64,000 nt of DNA from UBA8389 sp035719105 (GCA_035719105.1 DASTGN010000001.1:124001-188000), one strand, 5' to 3'. Shown: positions 45,701 to 53,075, numbered from the stretch's first letter. Notes: generated by a model not told the origin, from the sequence alone. Numbers and translations are program-made.

Positions 45701-47097
45701 ATGGGCAAATAAACGATCAATATAATTACCTGACCGAACGTAGCCGAACTCATCATCCGTTTGGCAGACTGTAACACGTTTTCGTCCATTTGTCCCTGTG
45801 TCAGCACTTTAATGCCGGGGTGGTGTGTCTTGCTCTGCGTGATGCGGTGTACGACGCTTTCAACAATAATAACTGCTCCATCTACGATTAGGCCAAAGTC
45901 GATAGCGCCGAGGCTCATCAAGTTGCCTGAAACACCAAACAAATTCATCATGGACACGGCAAATAACATGGACAAGGGTATGACAGAAGCAACAATCAAT
46001 CCTGCCCGCAGGTTGCCCAACAACAAAACCAGGATGAAAATGACGATGAGCGCTCCTTCCAACAAATTGCGGGAAACGGTACCGATGGCACGACCGACCA
46101 AGTCTGAACGGTTCAGAAAAGGCTCGATGGTGACGCCTTCGGGTAAAGACTTCTGAATGGAAGCAATGCGTGTTTCCACGTCATCGATAACCCGGTGTGC
46201 GTTCGCTCCTTTGAGCATCATTACCACGCCGCCTACTGCCTCGGTGGTATCCACCACAAAAGCTCCGTAACGTGTGCTGTTGCCGTATTGAACAGTGGCA
46301 ATGTCCCGCATCAACATAGGCATGCCGGAAGAATTGCTCTTGACAACTATTTTTTCGATGTCTTCCAGCGTTTTCACCAAACCGATGCCCCGAATAAAAT
46401 ACGCGTTCGGTTTTTTATCAATGTAGGCACTACCCGTGTTTTCATTGTTCTTTTCGAGAGCGGTGAAAATGTCGTTTAAAGTCAAGCCACTGCTGCGAAG
46501 CCTTTCCGGATTCACAGCGACTTCGAATTCCTTGACGAAACCACCGTAACTGTTGATGTCAGCCACACCAGGAGTCCCCAGCATCTCACGCCGAACAACC
46601 CAATCTTGCAAGGTGCGGAGTTCCATCGGGTCAAATTTGCTTTCGTAACCTTTTTGTACCGCCAATCGATATTGGAAGATTTCACCCAGCCCCGATGAGA
46701 TGGGAGCCAATTCGATTTTAGCCAAGCCTTGGGGAATGGCTTCTTCGGCTTCTCTCAAACGTTCGCCCAATTGCTGCCTGGCCCAATATACGTCGACATT
46801 ATCTTTGAAAACAACCGTAACCACTGACAAACCCAATCTGGAAATGGAACGCAATTCGATGATGTCCGGAATATTGGCTACCGAAACTTCGATGGGAGCG
46901 GTGATGAAACTTTCTACCTCCTGGACGGCTAACGATGGAGCCAGCGCTATGATTTGAACTTGGTTGTTGGTGATGTCGGGAATGGCATCGATGGGCAAAC
47001 GGGTCAAAGAGTAGCTACCCCAGCCAATCAACGCTAAAACAAAAAGCCCGACAATGAATTTATTCTTGATCGAAAAATGGATGATACGCTCTATCAT
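42748..47097 (-). CDS. Heavy-metal RND pump (CzcA/CusA family) fused to a TolC-like outer-membrane factor
   Basis: A 1449-residue fusion. Residues 1 to about 1040 are a full HME-RND transporter with 12 membrane helices. The TM4 motif GAIDFGLIVDGAVIIVES keeps the Asp/Asp/Glu set (DFG...DG...VE) of CzcA-type divalent-metal pumps rather than the CusA form. After the last helix comes a signal-peptide-like stretch, LPLLILLLTVSTAQAQ, with an AQA site (1058-1060). Residues 1061-1449 are an outer-membrane efflux protein (CzcC-like, ISQSFAFPTVYINQRK). The fusion is known in Bacteroidota. The adaptor gene follows with a 4-nt overlap, giving a complete tripartite efflux system from two genes. The metal is probably Co, Zn or Cd. 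Confidence 0.93.
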   Translation of the reverse strand: MIERIIHFSIKNKFIVGLFVLALIGWGSYSLTRLPIDAIPDITNNQVQIIALAPSLAVQEVESFITAPIEVSVANIPDIIELRSISRLGLSVVTVVFKDNVDVYWARQQLGERLREAEEAIPQGLAKIELAPISSGLGEIFQYRLAVQKGYESKFDPMELRTLQDWVVRREMLGTPGVADINSYGGFVKEFEVAVNPERLRSSGLTLNDIFTALEKNNENTGSAYIDKKPNAYFIRGIGLVKTLEDIEKIVVKSNSSGMPMLMRDIATVQYGNSTRYGAFVVDTTEAVGGVVMMLKGANAHRVIDDVETRIASIQKSLPEGVTIEPFLNRSDLVGRAIGTVSRNLLEGALIVIFILVLLLGNLRAGLIVASVIPLSMLFAVSMMNLFGVSGNLMSLGAIDFGLIVDGAVIIVESVVHRITQSKTHHPGIKVLTQGQMDENVLQSAKRMMSSATFGQVIILIVYLPILALVGIEGKMFQPMAQVVMFALIGAAILSLTYVPMASALFLSKKTTHEPTVSDKMMAALQRGFQPIIEFVLSRKKLVTFSAIGLFVLSLLTFSRLGGEFIPQLEEGDLAAGVMTLQGGSLSNTVEQVEKANKILLENFPEIKHAVCKIGAGEIPTDPTPMETGDYIITLKDKKEWTSASTLEELVAKMEEALIPLAGVKFEFQQPIQMRFNELTSGSRQDIAVKIFGDDLNTLASRASKVENIIRKVKGVEDINVEKVTGLEQVQVTYNRDRLAQYGLSVDDVNRVLRAAFAGSQAGVVFDEEKRFGLVVRLDKDYRKSLDDVKNLTVVLPNGGQIPIEMVADVSIQSGPAQVSRENTKRRITVGFNVRNRDVQSVIKEVSKKIDAQIELPTGYYVTYGGQFQNLEAAKNRLLIAVPVALLLIFVLLFFTFHSVKQTLLIYTAVPMSAIGGILALWMRGMDFSISAGVGFIALFGVAVLNGIVLIAEFNRLEREGITDIVERVKTGLHTRLRPVIMTAAVASLGFLPMALSTSAGAEVQKPLATVVIGGLISATLLTLIILPVFYVLFSQRSFRLKRKVLPLLILLLTVSTAQAQSIRCDGAIKMALDSNLTVRSAKYTVDMERALKGASIDIGKTAIEGQYGQFNSATKDNGLTISQSFAFPTVYINQRKLANSKIKSSEWQQKVSQLEIATQVKQLYWQLAYLHSLKTLQLEQDRLFGGFVKVAEWRAEAGETGSLEKMTARSQAQEIKNQFRNTNSDIAVCQHKLQTLLNSSQPVSTADTVLIPLSFTPSAEAIAQHPSLGLAHQEVAVAATEKKLERSRMLPDLSIGYFSQTIDGTLDANGIAFRNGYRFNGIQAGISLPLWAAPNIARIKAAGISEAMARTNSENFSKSLSSSYEELLQEFTTLKSSVAYYEQQAVPEALMIVDHSTRNYQTGNLSYLDYVLSLGRAYDIRKNYLEALNGLNQTIIQLQYLTGQLYTL

Positions 47098-47126
47098 ATT
47101 AAATGAAATTAAGTGAATACAACGTG

Positions 47127-47164
47127 CGAATACATAACCTTAAATAACTAATGGTATGTATTCG
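47127..47164. repeat. Inverted repeat in the leader between the DUF6660 gene and the pump gene
   Basis: CGAATACATA (47127-47136) and TATGTATTCG (47155-47164) are exact inverted copies with 18 bp between. In the mRNA this would be a hairpin 30-70 nt before the pump start; in DNA it could be an operator. It has no T-run and is not a terminator. Confidence 0.5.
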
Positions 47165-47183
47165 TAGAAAAAGAGGGGTTGTA

Positions 47184-47489
47184 TCAGCTTAATTGAGGCG
47201 GTTGCCAAATGTCACCAGAACGTTGGGTGACAAAAAGTGTGGGGTAGGTGGTTCTATGTTCGCGAACCAGGGATGTGATCTGAAAATCAACAGCATGTAT
47301 CTGGCAAATGATGGCTGTAGAACAACAGTTGCAGGTACAAAACGGAGAGCATTGATCGTCATCCTCGTGATTGGTCGAATGTTGGGAGGTGGAAACATCG
47401 TGCGAATGATCTTTTACCGGTACATCTGCACACGGCAACGCCGTCAAAAACAGGATGTAAAAGGAAAAAAACAGAGCAATCAGTCTCAT
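47184..47489 (-). CDS. Small secreted Cys/His/Asp-rich protein (DUF6660-like)
   Basis: A 101-residue protein with a signal peptide (MRLIALFFSFYILFLTALPCAD). An acidic and His-rich stretch follows (DHSHDVSTSQHSTNHEDDDQ), then a cysteine cluster CSPFCTCNCC, all potential metal ligands. Proteins of this pattern, named DUF6660, commonly precede CusA/CzcA fusions in Bacteroidota. It is the first gene of the efflux operon behind an exact promoter element. A periplasmic metal chaperone or sensor role is inferred from composition and position only. Confidence 0.8.
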   Translation of the reverse strand: MRLIALFFSFYILFLTALPCADVPVKDHSHDVSTSQHSTNHEDDDQCSPFCTCNCCSTAIICQIHAVDFQITSLVREHRTTYPTLFVTQRSGDIWQPPQLS

Positions 47490-47508
47490 AGTCTAATTCG
47501 TTAGACCG

Positions 47509-47516
47509 CAAAAATA
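47509..47516 (-). promoter_or_regulatory. -7 promoter element of the metal-efflux operon
   Basis: TATTTTTG on the minus strand, an exact match 19 nt before the first start codon. The upstream part of this promoter lies inside the end of the MATE gene. Confidence 0.68.
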
Positions 47517-47518
47517 GA

Positions 47519-48958
47519 TTATTTATCTGGAATAGGCGAACTCGCGGGCAGAATTTTCTTCCATTGAGTGGCAATCAGTGCGATGGTAATTAACGAAGAT
47601 AAAAGGTCACCTGCCGGCGAAGCCATCCAGACTCCGTGTAATCCCCAGAAATGTGGGAAGATCAACACAAATGGAATCAGGAACAACAACTGCCTGGACA
47701 AACTCAGGATAATGGCTAAATATGCTTTGCCTACCGATTGGAAGAAGCTGGTTGTTACTATTTGAAAGCCTACGAGAGGAAAGATCAACAACACCGTCCG
47801 CAAGGCAATAACCGATTGATTGATCAGGTCCAGGTCTTTGGTGAACAGCGAAGCCAAAGGTCTGGGTATGAACATGGCTAGTAAAAAACCCGTCGTCGTG
47901 ACCAAAACGGCAGCAACTGCTGTTAGTTTGTATGCCCGAAGCGCCCGATGATTTTGTCTGGCACCGTAATTGTAACCAACGATGGGTTGCATGCCCATGG
48001 TAAGTCCCAAGGTTACCATCACAAATAGAATGGCTACCGCATTCACGATCCCATAGGCCCCGATGGCCATATCGCTGCGTTCGCCACCTCCTCCGTATTT
48101 GTGCAGGCTCATGTTGATGATCATGGCTACCACGCTGGCGCCGACGTTCATTAAAAATGGCGACATACCAATGGAGAGAATGTCACGAATGATGCGTTTC
48201 TTCAGTTTGAAATAACCCTGCTGGAAGTGGATAAAGTGGCTTTTGTTCATGAAATGGCTGAACACCCAAATAAATCCACAAAGTTGTGCAATCGCAGTTG
48301 CCAAGGCTGCACCTCGAATGCCCCAATGTAAAACGAAAATAAAAATCGGTGCCAAAATTAGATTCACACCAACAGAAAGCATGCTGCTGTACATGGCCTT
48401 TTTAGGATAGCCAGTTGCTCGCATCACGTTGTTCAGACCATAAAAATTACTGCTGAACAGGCTGCTAATGAGCACAATCTGCATAAAGTCCCTGGCGTAG
48501 GGCAACGTCTTATCACTGGCACCGAACGCCGTCAAAATGTCGTCCAAGTAAATTAAACCAAGAACCATGATGATGAACCCAATGATGAAGTTCAGTATCA
48601 ACGTGTTTCCCAAAATGTTGGTAGCGTCTTCCGTTCGTTTTTGACCCATTCGAATGGAAATCATGGTGGATGCACCGGCACCGATCATGGCACCAAAAGC
48701 CATCATGAGATTCATCATCGGCATGGTCAATGCCAAACCTGAAATAGCATACGGGCCAACCCCGTTTCCTATGAAAATACGGTCGATCACGCTATAGAGC
48801 GAGGAAACTGTCATGCCCAGAATGGCAGGCAGCGAGTAGTGTAATAGGAGTTTACCGATTGGATCCGTACCCAATCTGGCGGATTTATCTTTATCGTTGG
48901 CCGTGGAGGGTTTGGACGATTGGTCGTAAGTCTCCCTGGAATCAAGTTCCTGAGTCAT
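47519..48958 (-). CDS. MATE family multidrug efflux transporter
   Basis: A 479-residue inner-membrane exporter with about 12 hydrophobic helices in two MatE halves (PIGKLLLHYSLPAILGMTV; GLTMGMQPIVGYNYGARQ). The second motif is typical of the MepA/NorM-like group. A hydrophilic N-terminal tail of about 30 residues precedes TM1. It exchanges Na+ or H+ for cationic compounds in the family; the substrate is unknown here. It has its own promoter. The downstream metal-efflux operon starts immediately after it, but no terminator separates them. Confidence 0.93.
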   Translation of the reverse strand: MTQELDSRETYDQSSKPSTANDKDKSARLGTDPIGKLLLHYSLPAILGMTVSSLYSVIDRIFIGNGVGPYAISGLALTMPMMNLMMAFGAMIGAGASTMISIRMGQKRTEDATNILGNTLILNFIIGFIIMVLGLIYLDDILTAFGASDKTLPYARDFMQIVLISSLFSSNFYGLNNVMRATGYPKKAMYSSMLSVGVNLILAPIFIFVLHWGIRGAALATAIAQLCGFIWVFSHFMNKSHFIHFQQGYFKLKKRIIRDILSIGMSPFLMNVGASVVAMIINMSLHKYGGGGERSDMAIGAYGIVNAVAILFVMVTLGLTMGMQPIVGYNYGARQNHRALRAYKLTAVAAVLVTTTGFLLAMFIPRPLASLFTKDLDLINQSVIALRTVLLIFPLVGFQIVTTSFFQSVGKAYLAIILSLSRQLLFLIPFVLIFPHFWGLHGVWMASPAGDLLSSLITIALIATQWKKILPASSPIPDK

Positions 48959-48995
48959 AAATGGATGTTGCTGTAAAATGTATTGAAAACCTGCA

Positions 48996-49003
48996 CAAAG
49001 GTA
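48996..49003 (-). promoter_or_regulatory. -7 promoter element of the MATE gene
   Basis: TACCTTTG on the minus strand, an exact TAnnTTTG match 37 nt before the start at 48958. Confidence 0.65.
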
Positions 49004-49035
49004 TTAATATTTATTCGAAAGCAACTCATGGTCAT

Positions 49036-49788
49036 TTATTTGAGCGAGAACCGGATTTTTTGCCAACAAATCTTATCCAAATCCCCCATTCTGGACATGA
49101 CCGTCATCATGCCGCCCAATCTGTGGTCGTCACCACCGAAGCCACCACCGCCCTGAGCAATGTTTCGCATGACTTCGCCACGCATGGTATTCAGGTCAAA
49201 GGTTGTTCCCTTCACGATAAAACCGATGTAAAATCCTTTGCCTAAATCTTCTTTTTCAAGTTTCTCTTTGTAAAAGGTGTTGAACGGAATAGCCAGTTCG
49301 TATACGAAGCAATCGGAAGGATCTTTTCGAAAAGCTACTTTGACTGGACAGCCTTGAACGGGCTGTCTGCCATTTTCCAATAGAAAACCCGTTAGAATCA
49401 ATTCATTAATGTTCATTGAGAAACCATTGGTTCTTGCCAATTGGTTGTTGAGTGCAGCTTTGGATTTATCAGGAGCCATCGGATACGTGATGCCTGTGGT
49501 CGTTTTCTTTTTGCCGTCCTTGTTAATCCAAACTTCCAGGCCGTTTTGCAAAATCTGGCGCTGTGAAGTCGTATCGGCTACCCGAATAATGAGGTAGATG
49601 TTTCGTTCGTCGTTGGTAACATCGAAGTTGATGCCTGTATTTTTATTGTATCTGGGCAAAGGTGAACTCCATTCCTTATTGATACCGTCAACGGTGACGT
49701 CAGTTTTGTAAGCAGATTGATTATTAGCTGCATACGTATTCATTCCAAGAAAAAGGAGCAGCATTAAGACAAGTGATTTAAATTTCAT
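49036..49788 (-). CDS. Secreted CBM9/DOMON-like protein of unknown function
   Basis: A 250-residue protein with a signal peptide (MKFKSLVLMLLLFLGMNTYA). The pattern DVTVDGINKEWSSPLPRY, then NFDVTNDERNIYLIIRVAD, then WINKDGKKK resembles the beta-sandwich of family 9 carbohydrate-binding/DOMON-like domains that bind sugars or haem. A glycine-rich stretch (GGGGFGGDDHRLGG) precedes the C-terminal strand (WQKIRFSLK). It lies 13 nt after a LytTR regulator gene and is probably the third gene of the kinase-regulator operon, so it may be the ligand sensor or the target of that system. Confidence 0.78.
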   Translation of the reverse strand: MKFKSLVLMLLLFLGMNTYAANNQSAYKTDVTVDGINKEWSSPLPRYNKNTGINFDVTNDERNIYLIIRVADTTSQRQILQNGLEVWINKDGKKKTTTGITYPMAPDKSKAALNNQLARTNGFSMNINELILTGFLLENGRQPVQGCPVKVAFRKDPSDCFVYELAIPFNTFYKEKLEKEDLGKGFYIGFIVKGTTFDLNTMRGEVMRNIAQGGGGFGGDDHRLGGMMTVMSRMGDLDKICWQKIRFSLK

Positions 49789-49801
49789 AAAGTAATTTTG
49801 A

Positions 49802-50503
49802 TTATTTGATGTTTAAAAAAGTACGTACGGCTTCCACATAACTTTTCCCAATGGGGATTTCTTTTTCTCCCAATTGAACGTGCTGGTTGTGAATGCGTTT
49901 GATCCGTTTTATGGGAACAATATAAGAACGATGCACCCTAAGAAAATCGGTAGAAGGTAATTTCTCCAGAATGCTTTTGAGGCTCATCAAGGTATAAATA
50001 CTCTTGCCAGTGTCAACATGTATACGAATATAATCGTCAAAACCTTCGATATATTGTATGTCTCGGGTAACTATTCGTACATTTTGATAGTCGGATTTCA
50101 CGAAAATGGCTTGTTCGTCTTCCATGGGGAGCGTTATTTGCCTCGACGTTTTCTGTTCGAACACTTTATTGACGGCCTCCATGAATCGGCTGAATTCAAT
50201 CGGTTTAAGCAAGTAATCAATGGCTTCGACATTAAAACCCTCTACGGCATATTTGCTAAAGGCCGTAGTGAAAATGACCATTGGATTCTTCCGATGAAGC
50301 GATTTGGCAAGTTGGATGCCATTGATGTCTGGCATATGAATGTCTAAAAAGACCAAATCGACCGGATTCTTTTTTAGAAAACTCCAGGCAGAAATGGTGT
50401 CGGAAAAGGTGGACAATAATTCTAATCCCGGAACCTGCCCAATGTATGTTTCCATCAATTCGAGCGCCAACGGCTCATCGTCAACGGCAATGCAACTGAT
50501 CAT
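49802..50503 (-). CDS. LytTR-family response regulator
   Basis: A 233-residue regulator. The receiver (about 1-120) has the acid pair AVDDEPLAL and the phospho-acceptor aspartate in LVFLDIHMPDING. The LytTR DNA-binding domain (about 135-233) has FVKSDYQNVRIV, FLRVHRSYIVPIKRI and IPIGKSYVEAV. It overlaps the kinase gene by 4 nt and is its evident partner. LytTR proteins bind pairs of direct repeats about two helical turns apart; such a pair lies upstream of the operon at 51690-51720. Confidence 0.95.
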   Translation of the reverse strand: MISCIAVDDEPLALELMETYIGQVPGLELLSTFSDTISAWSFLKKNPVDLVFLDIHMPDINGIQLAKSLHRKNPMVIFTTAFSKYAVEGFNVEAIDYLLKPIEFSRFMEAVNKVFEQKTSRQITLPMEDEQAIFVKSDYQNVRIVTRDIQYIEGFDDYIRIHVDTGKSIYTLMSLKSILEKLPSTDFLRVHRSYIVPIKRIKRIHNQHVQLGEKEIPIGKSYVEAVRTFLNIK

Positions 50504-51633
50504 AGTTCAATCGTTAAAAGTATCTGGTAGCTTTGCTCCGTGTGCAGGACGCTTAATTCATACTTGTCCTTGTAAAGCAGGTCCAGACGGCGTTTGGAAT
50601 TTTCAAGGCCCACACCCGAAGAATCGCTGATTTCATTCATGACTTGGTGAATGGCGTTTGTAATCTTAAAATGTAGCTTGTTGCCTTCGAATCGCATGTT
50701 GATGTCGATTTCGGAGGCAGTATGTCCACTGACACCGAATTTGAAGGCGTTGTCAATGTAGGGGATCAATATTCTGGGTGCAATGTTGCAACGGCTGTAG
50801 TCGCCGGAAACCTGATAATTGACTTTGGTTTTTTCATTCAACCTGAGTTCTTGCAGGTCCAAATAATCTCGTATGAACTGTTCCTCTTCTTCGAACGGTA
50901 CAAAGTCGACAGCGGTGTCGTTCGTGATTTTTCGCATGAGGTTGGACAGTTTCATCACTGCCGTTGGGGCCGATTCCGACTTCTTCAGGGTCAACACATA
51001 GATGTTGTTTAAGGTGTTGAACAAAAAATGTGGATTGATTTGTGCCTTCAGGAAGGACAATTCGGATTGTAATGCCGAGGCAAGTACCTGATCGGCCTTT
51101 CGGACAGATTCCTGCAACTGCACGAACAAGTAATAAGCCATGCTGATGGCCCAAGTCATGATAAACAGATAGATGAAAGAGAACTGGCGGAAGGCAAATC
51201 CTTTATTGTGATCGTGTATGCCTAATACGTACCGATCAAAGCGTCTCGGACGATGCGACTGAAACATGTCTGGCCAGAGGCTTCGCTCCAACCATTGTGA
51301 AAACTGATGAAAATAGAGGCTCACAACTAAAAACAAGACAGTGAACAGCAAAAAGTATCCCCATTTTTTGGTGTTGAAGAATCGAGGCATCAACACTAAC
51401 AAATTGATGTAAAAGGCAATGACCAAAAAAATATTGTTCATCAGAATCGGCAATGGAATCGGCAGTGGCATGTTGCCACTACCGTGCCCGCTTGGACCGT
51501 TGAAACCTGGTCTGAAAAGTAAAGGCAAGGTAAATACCACCAGCCAAATAAACAGGTGGATGAGCACGGTCGGCATCGTTTTGAATTTGTTGCTGATGAT
51601 GCTTTCGGAATCGGTCAACGTATTTGTTTTCAT
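50500..51633 (-). CDS. LytS/YehU-type sensor histidine kinase
   Basis: A 377-residue membrane kinase of the His_kinase family. Four hydrophobic segments occupy about residues 20-180 (VLIHLFIWLVVFTLPLLF, NIFLVIAFYINLLVLM, GYFLLFTVLFLVVSLYF, FIYLFIMTWAISMAYYLF). The phospho-acceptor region LKAQINPHFLFNTLNNIY and an atypical HATPase (IDNAFKFGVSG; SSGVGLENSKRRLDLLY) follow. There is no periplasmic sensor domain of size, so the signal may be in the membrane or come through a partner such as the secreted protein at the operon's end. Confidence 0.93.
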   Translation of the reverse strand: MKTNTLTDSESIISNKFKTMPTVLIHLFIWLVVFTLPLLFRPGFNGPSGHGSGNMPLPIPLPILMNNIFLVIAFYINLLVLMPRFFNTKKWGYFLLFTVLFLVVSLYFHQFSQWLERSLWPDMFQSHRPRRFDRYVLGIHDHNKGFAFRQFSFIYLFIMTWAISMAYYLFVQLQESVRKADQVLASALQSELSFLKAQINPHFLFNTLNNIYVLTLKKSESAPTAVMKLSNLMRKITNDTAVDFVPFEEEEQFIRDYLDLQELRLNEKTKVNYQVSGDYSRCNIAPRILIPYIDNAFKFGVSGHTASEIDINMRFEGNKLHFKITNAIHQVMNEISDSSGVGLENSKRRLDLLYKDKYELSVLHTEQSYQILLTIEL

Positions 51634-51652
51634 TTTAGGTTAGTAGGACATC

Positions 51653-51660
51653 CAAAAATA
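51653..51660 (-). promoter_or_regulatory. -7 promoter element of the LytS-LytTR operon
   Basis: TATTTTTG on the minus strand, an exact match 19 nt before the kinase start. The direct repeat at 51690-51720 lies 30-60 bp upstream of it. Confidence 0.68.
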
Positions 51661-51689
51661 CAAAAAGTTCAAACCACGACCTCATAGTT

Positions 51690-51720
51690 TCGGTCATACC
51701 GACCAATTTGTCGGTCAAAC
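51690..51720. promoter_or_regulatory. Direct repeat with 21-bp period, candidate LytTR operator
   Basis: TCGGTCATAC (51690-51699) and TCGGTCAAAC (51711-51720) match in nine of ten bases and start exactly 21 bp apart, two helical turns. An inverted GACC (51701-51704) lies between. The pair stands between the divergent promoters of the kinase operon (51653-51660) and the EamA gene (51755-51762), at activator distance from both. LytTR regulators are known to bind such pairs; the link to the neighbouring regulator is inferred. Confidence 0.6.
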
Positions 51721-51754
51721 GCTTGATTGGGGCGTCTGTTCCAGTTTTTATCGC

Positions 51755-51762
51755 TAATTTTG
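51755..51762 (+). promoter_or_regulatory. -7 promoter element of the EamA transporter gene
   Basis: TAATTTTG, an exact match that ends only 4 nt before the ATG at 51767, so the mRNA should be leaderless or nearly so. Confidence 0.68.
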
Positions 51763-51766
51763 CCTT

Positions 51767-52696
51767 ATGCCCGGCGCTGCATCCAAAAATATCGTTTATC
51801 ACGCACTCGCCTTCCTGACCGTTTCGGTTTGGGGAGCCACCTTCATTTCTACCAAGGTGTTGATCAATAATGGATTGTCACCTGCCGAAATCATGTTCTT
51901 GCGTTTTGCCATCGCTTACATTTGTCTTTGGGCATTCACTTACAAGCAACTTTTTGCCCAGACTCTAAAGGATGAATTCCTGTTTTTACTTTCAGGCATG
52001 AGCGGTGGCTCACTGTATTTCATGGCCGAAAACACCGCCTTGAGTTACTCGCTCGCTTCCAACGTATCCTTGTTGGTCTGTACCGCGCCCATCTTTACCG
52101 CCCTTTTGTATTTCTTGACGCATCGCAACGAGAAACTCCGATTTAGGTTGATTTATGGATCATTATTGGCCTTTTCAGGAGTTGCCCTAGTTATCTACAG
52201 CGGCGGATTTATATTGAAAATAAACCCTTTGGGCGATTTCCTGGCCTTGATGGCTGCTCTGTCTTGGGCTTTCTACAGCATGATTTCCAAAGGATTGATC
52301 AGCCGTTACAGCAGTTGGTTTGTTACCCGAAAAGTGTTCTTTTACGGTTTACTCACCATTTTGCCCTTTTTGTTGAATCAGCCTTCACACCCCAATTGGA
52401 GCTTGCTTTTAAAAACAAATGTCTTGTTGAATTTGTTGTTTTTAAGCCTCATTGCTTCCATGCTCGGCTATATTTTCTGGAGTTTGGCAACCCGTCGATT
52501 AGGCATCGTTCGCGTGACCACGTATATTTACTTCTGCCCCGTCATTACGCTGTTGACGGCTAACCTGATGCTCCATGAGCATTTGACGCTACCTGCAATG
52601 ATTGGAGCTGGCCTGATAGTAGGGGGCGTCTATCTGGCGGAAAAAGGTTTTCAATTCTCCATTCGACTACACAATTCACATTCGAACACAAAATAA
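51767..52696 (+). CDS. EamA/DMT-superfamily transporter
   Basis: A 309-residue inner-membrane protein with about ten hydrophobic helices in two EamA repeats. The first contains FLTVSVWGATFISTKVLI and ENTALSYSLASNVSLL; the second starts LGDFLALMAALSWAFYSMI and ends HLTLPAMIGAGLIVGGVYLA. Family members export metabolites such as amino acids. The substrate is unknown. It is divergent from the LytS-LytTR operon and shares its control region, so it could be a target of that system. An intrinsic terminator follows. Confidence 0.92.
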   Translation: MPGAASKNIVYHALAFLTVSVWGATFISTKVLINNGLSPAEIMFLRFAIAYICLWAFTYKQLFAQTLKDEFLFLLSGMSGGSLYFMAENTALSYSLASNVSLLVCTAPIFTALLYFLTHRNEKLRFRLIYGSLLAFSGVALVIYSGGFILKINPLGDFLALMAALSWAFYSMISKGLISRYSSWFVTRKVFFYGLLTILPFLLNQPSHPNWSLLLKTNVLLNLLFLSLIASMLGYIFWSLATRRLGIVRVTTYIYFCPVITLLTANLMLHEHLTLPAMIGAGLIVGGVYLAEKGFQFSIRLHNSHSNTK

Positions 52697-52697
52697 T

Positions 52698-52730
52698 AAA
52701 CCCTGACAATCATCTGATTATCAGGGTTTT
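52698..52730 (+). terminator. Intrinsic terminator after the EamA gene
   Basis: AAACCCTGACAATCA pairs with TGATTATCAGGGTTTT with one C-A mismatch. The hairpin lies just after the stop and just before the 3' end of the convergent tRNA. Confidence 0.75.
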
Positions 52731-52739
52731 ACTTTGTTT

Positions 52740-52815
52740 TGGTGATCCGCCTGGGGCTCGAACCCAGGACCCCAACATTAAAAGTGTTGTGCTCTACCAG
52801 CTGAGCTAGCGAATC
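52740..52815 (-). tRNA. tRNA-Lys (anticodon TTT)
   Basis: A 76-nt cloverleaf on the minus strand. Acceptor GATTCGC pairs with GCGGATC (one T-G wobble), followed by discriminator A and an encoded CCA. The D-arm is GCTCAGCTGGTAGAGC. The anticodon arm ACACTTTTAATGT has TTT in the loop, giving lysine. The T-arm is CCTGGGTTCGAGCCCCAGG. It stands alone, with its own promoter element 30 nt upstream. Confidence 0.97.
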
Positions 52816-52844
52816 TAACCTGTTTTGCTTCTAAAAAGCGGATG

Positions 52845-52852
52845 CAAAGATA
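52845..52852 (-). promoter_or_regulatory. -7 promoter element of tRNA-Lys
   Basis: TATCTTTG on the minus strand, an exact match 29 nt before the tRNA 5' end. The rest of 52816-53045 holds no gene that I can support. Confidence 0.68.
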
Positions 52853-53045
52853 GGGTTTACAGTAAAAACAGCAAAATTTCAGAGCCTTATTTTTGAATTA
52901 AATTACAATCGATGTGTTATCTTTCAGATTATGAGCAATTTTAAAGCTTGTCAAAGGAGCACTCTGGAACCATTTCCTACAAATTTTTGTTGATCTTAGT
53001 GCTTAATTCTATCGAATCACCGCTTGAATCGATGCCAATATTTCC

Positions 53046-53053
53046 TACCTTTG
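53046..53053 (+). promoter_or_regulatory. -7 promoter element of ettA
   Basis: TACCTTTG, an exact match 22 nt before the ATG at 53076. Confidence 0.7.
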
Positions 53054-53075
53054 CGCCAAATCACAGCAAAATAGT

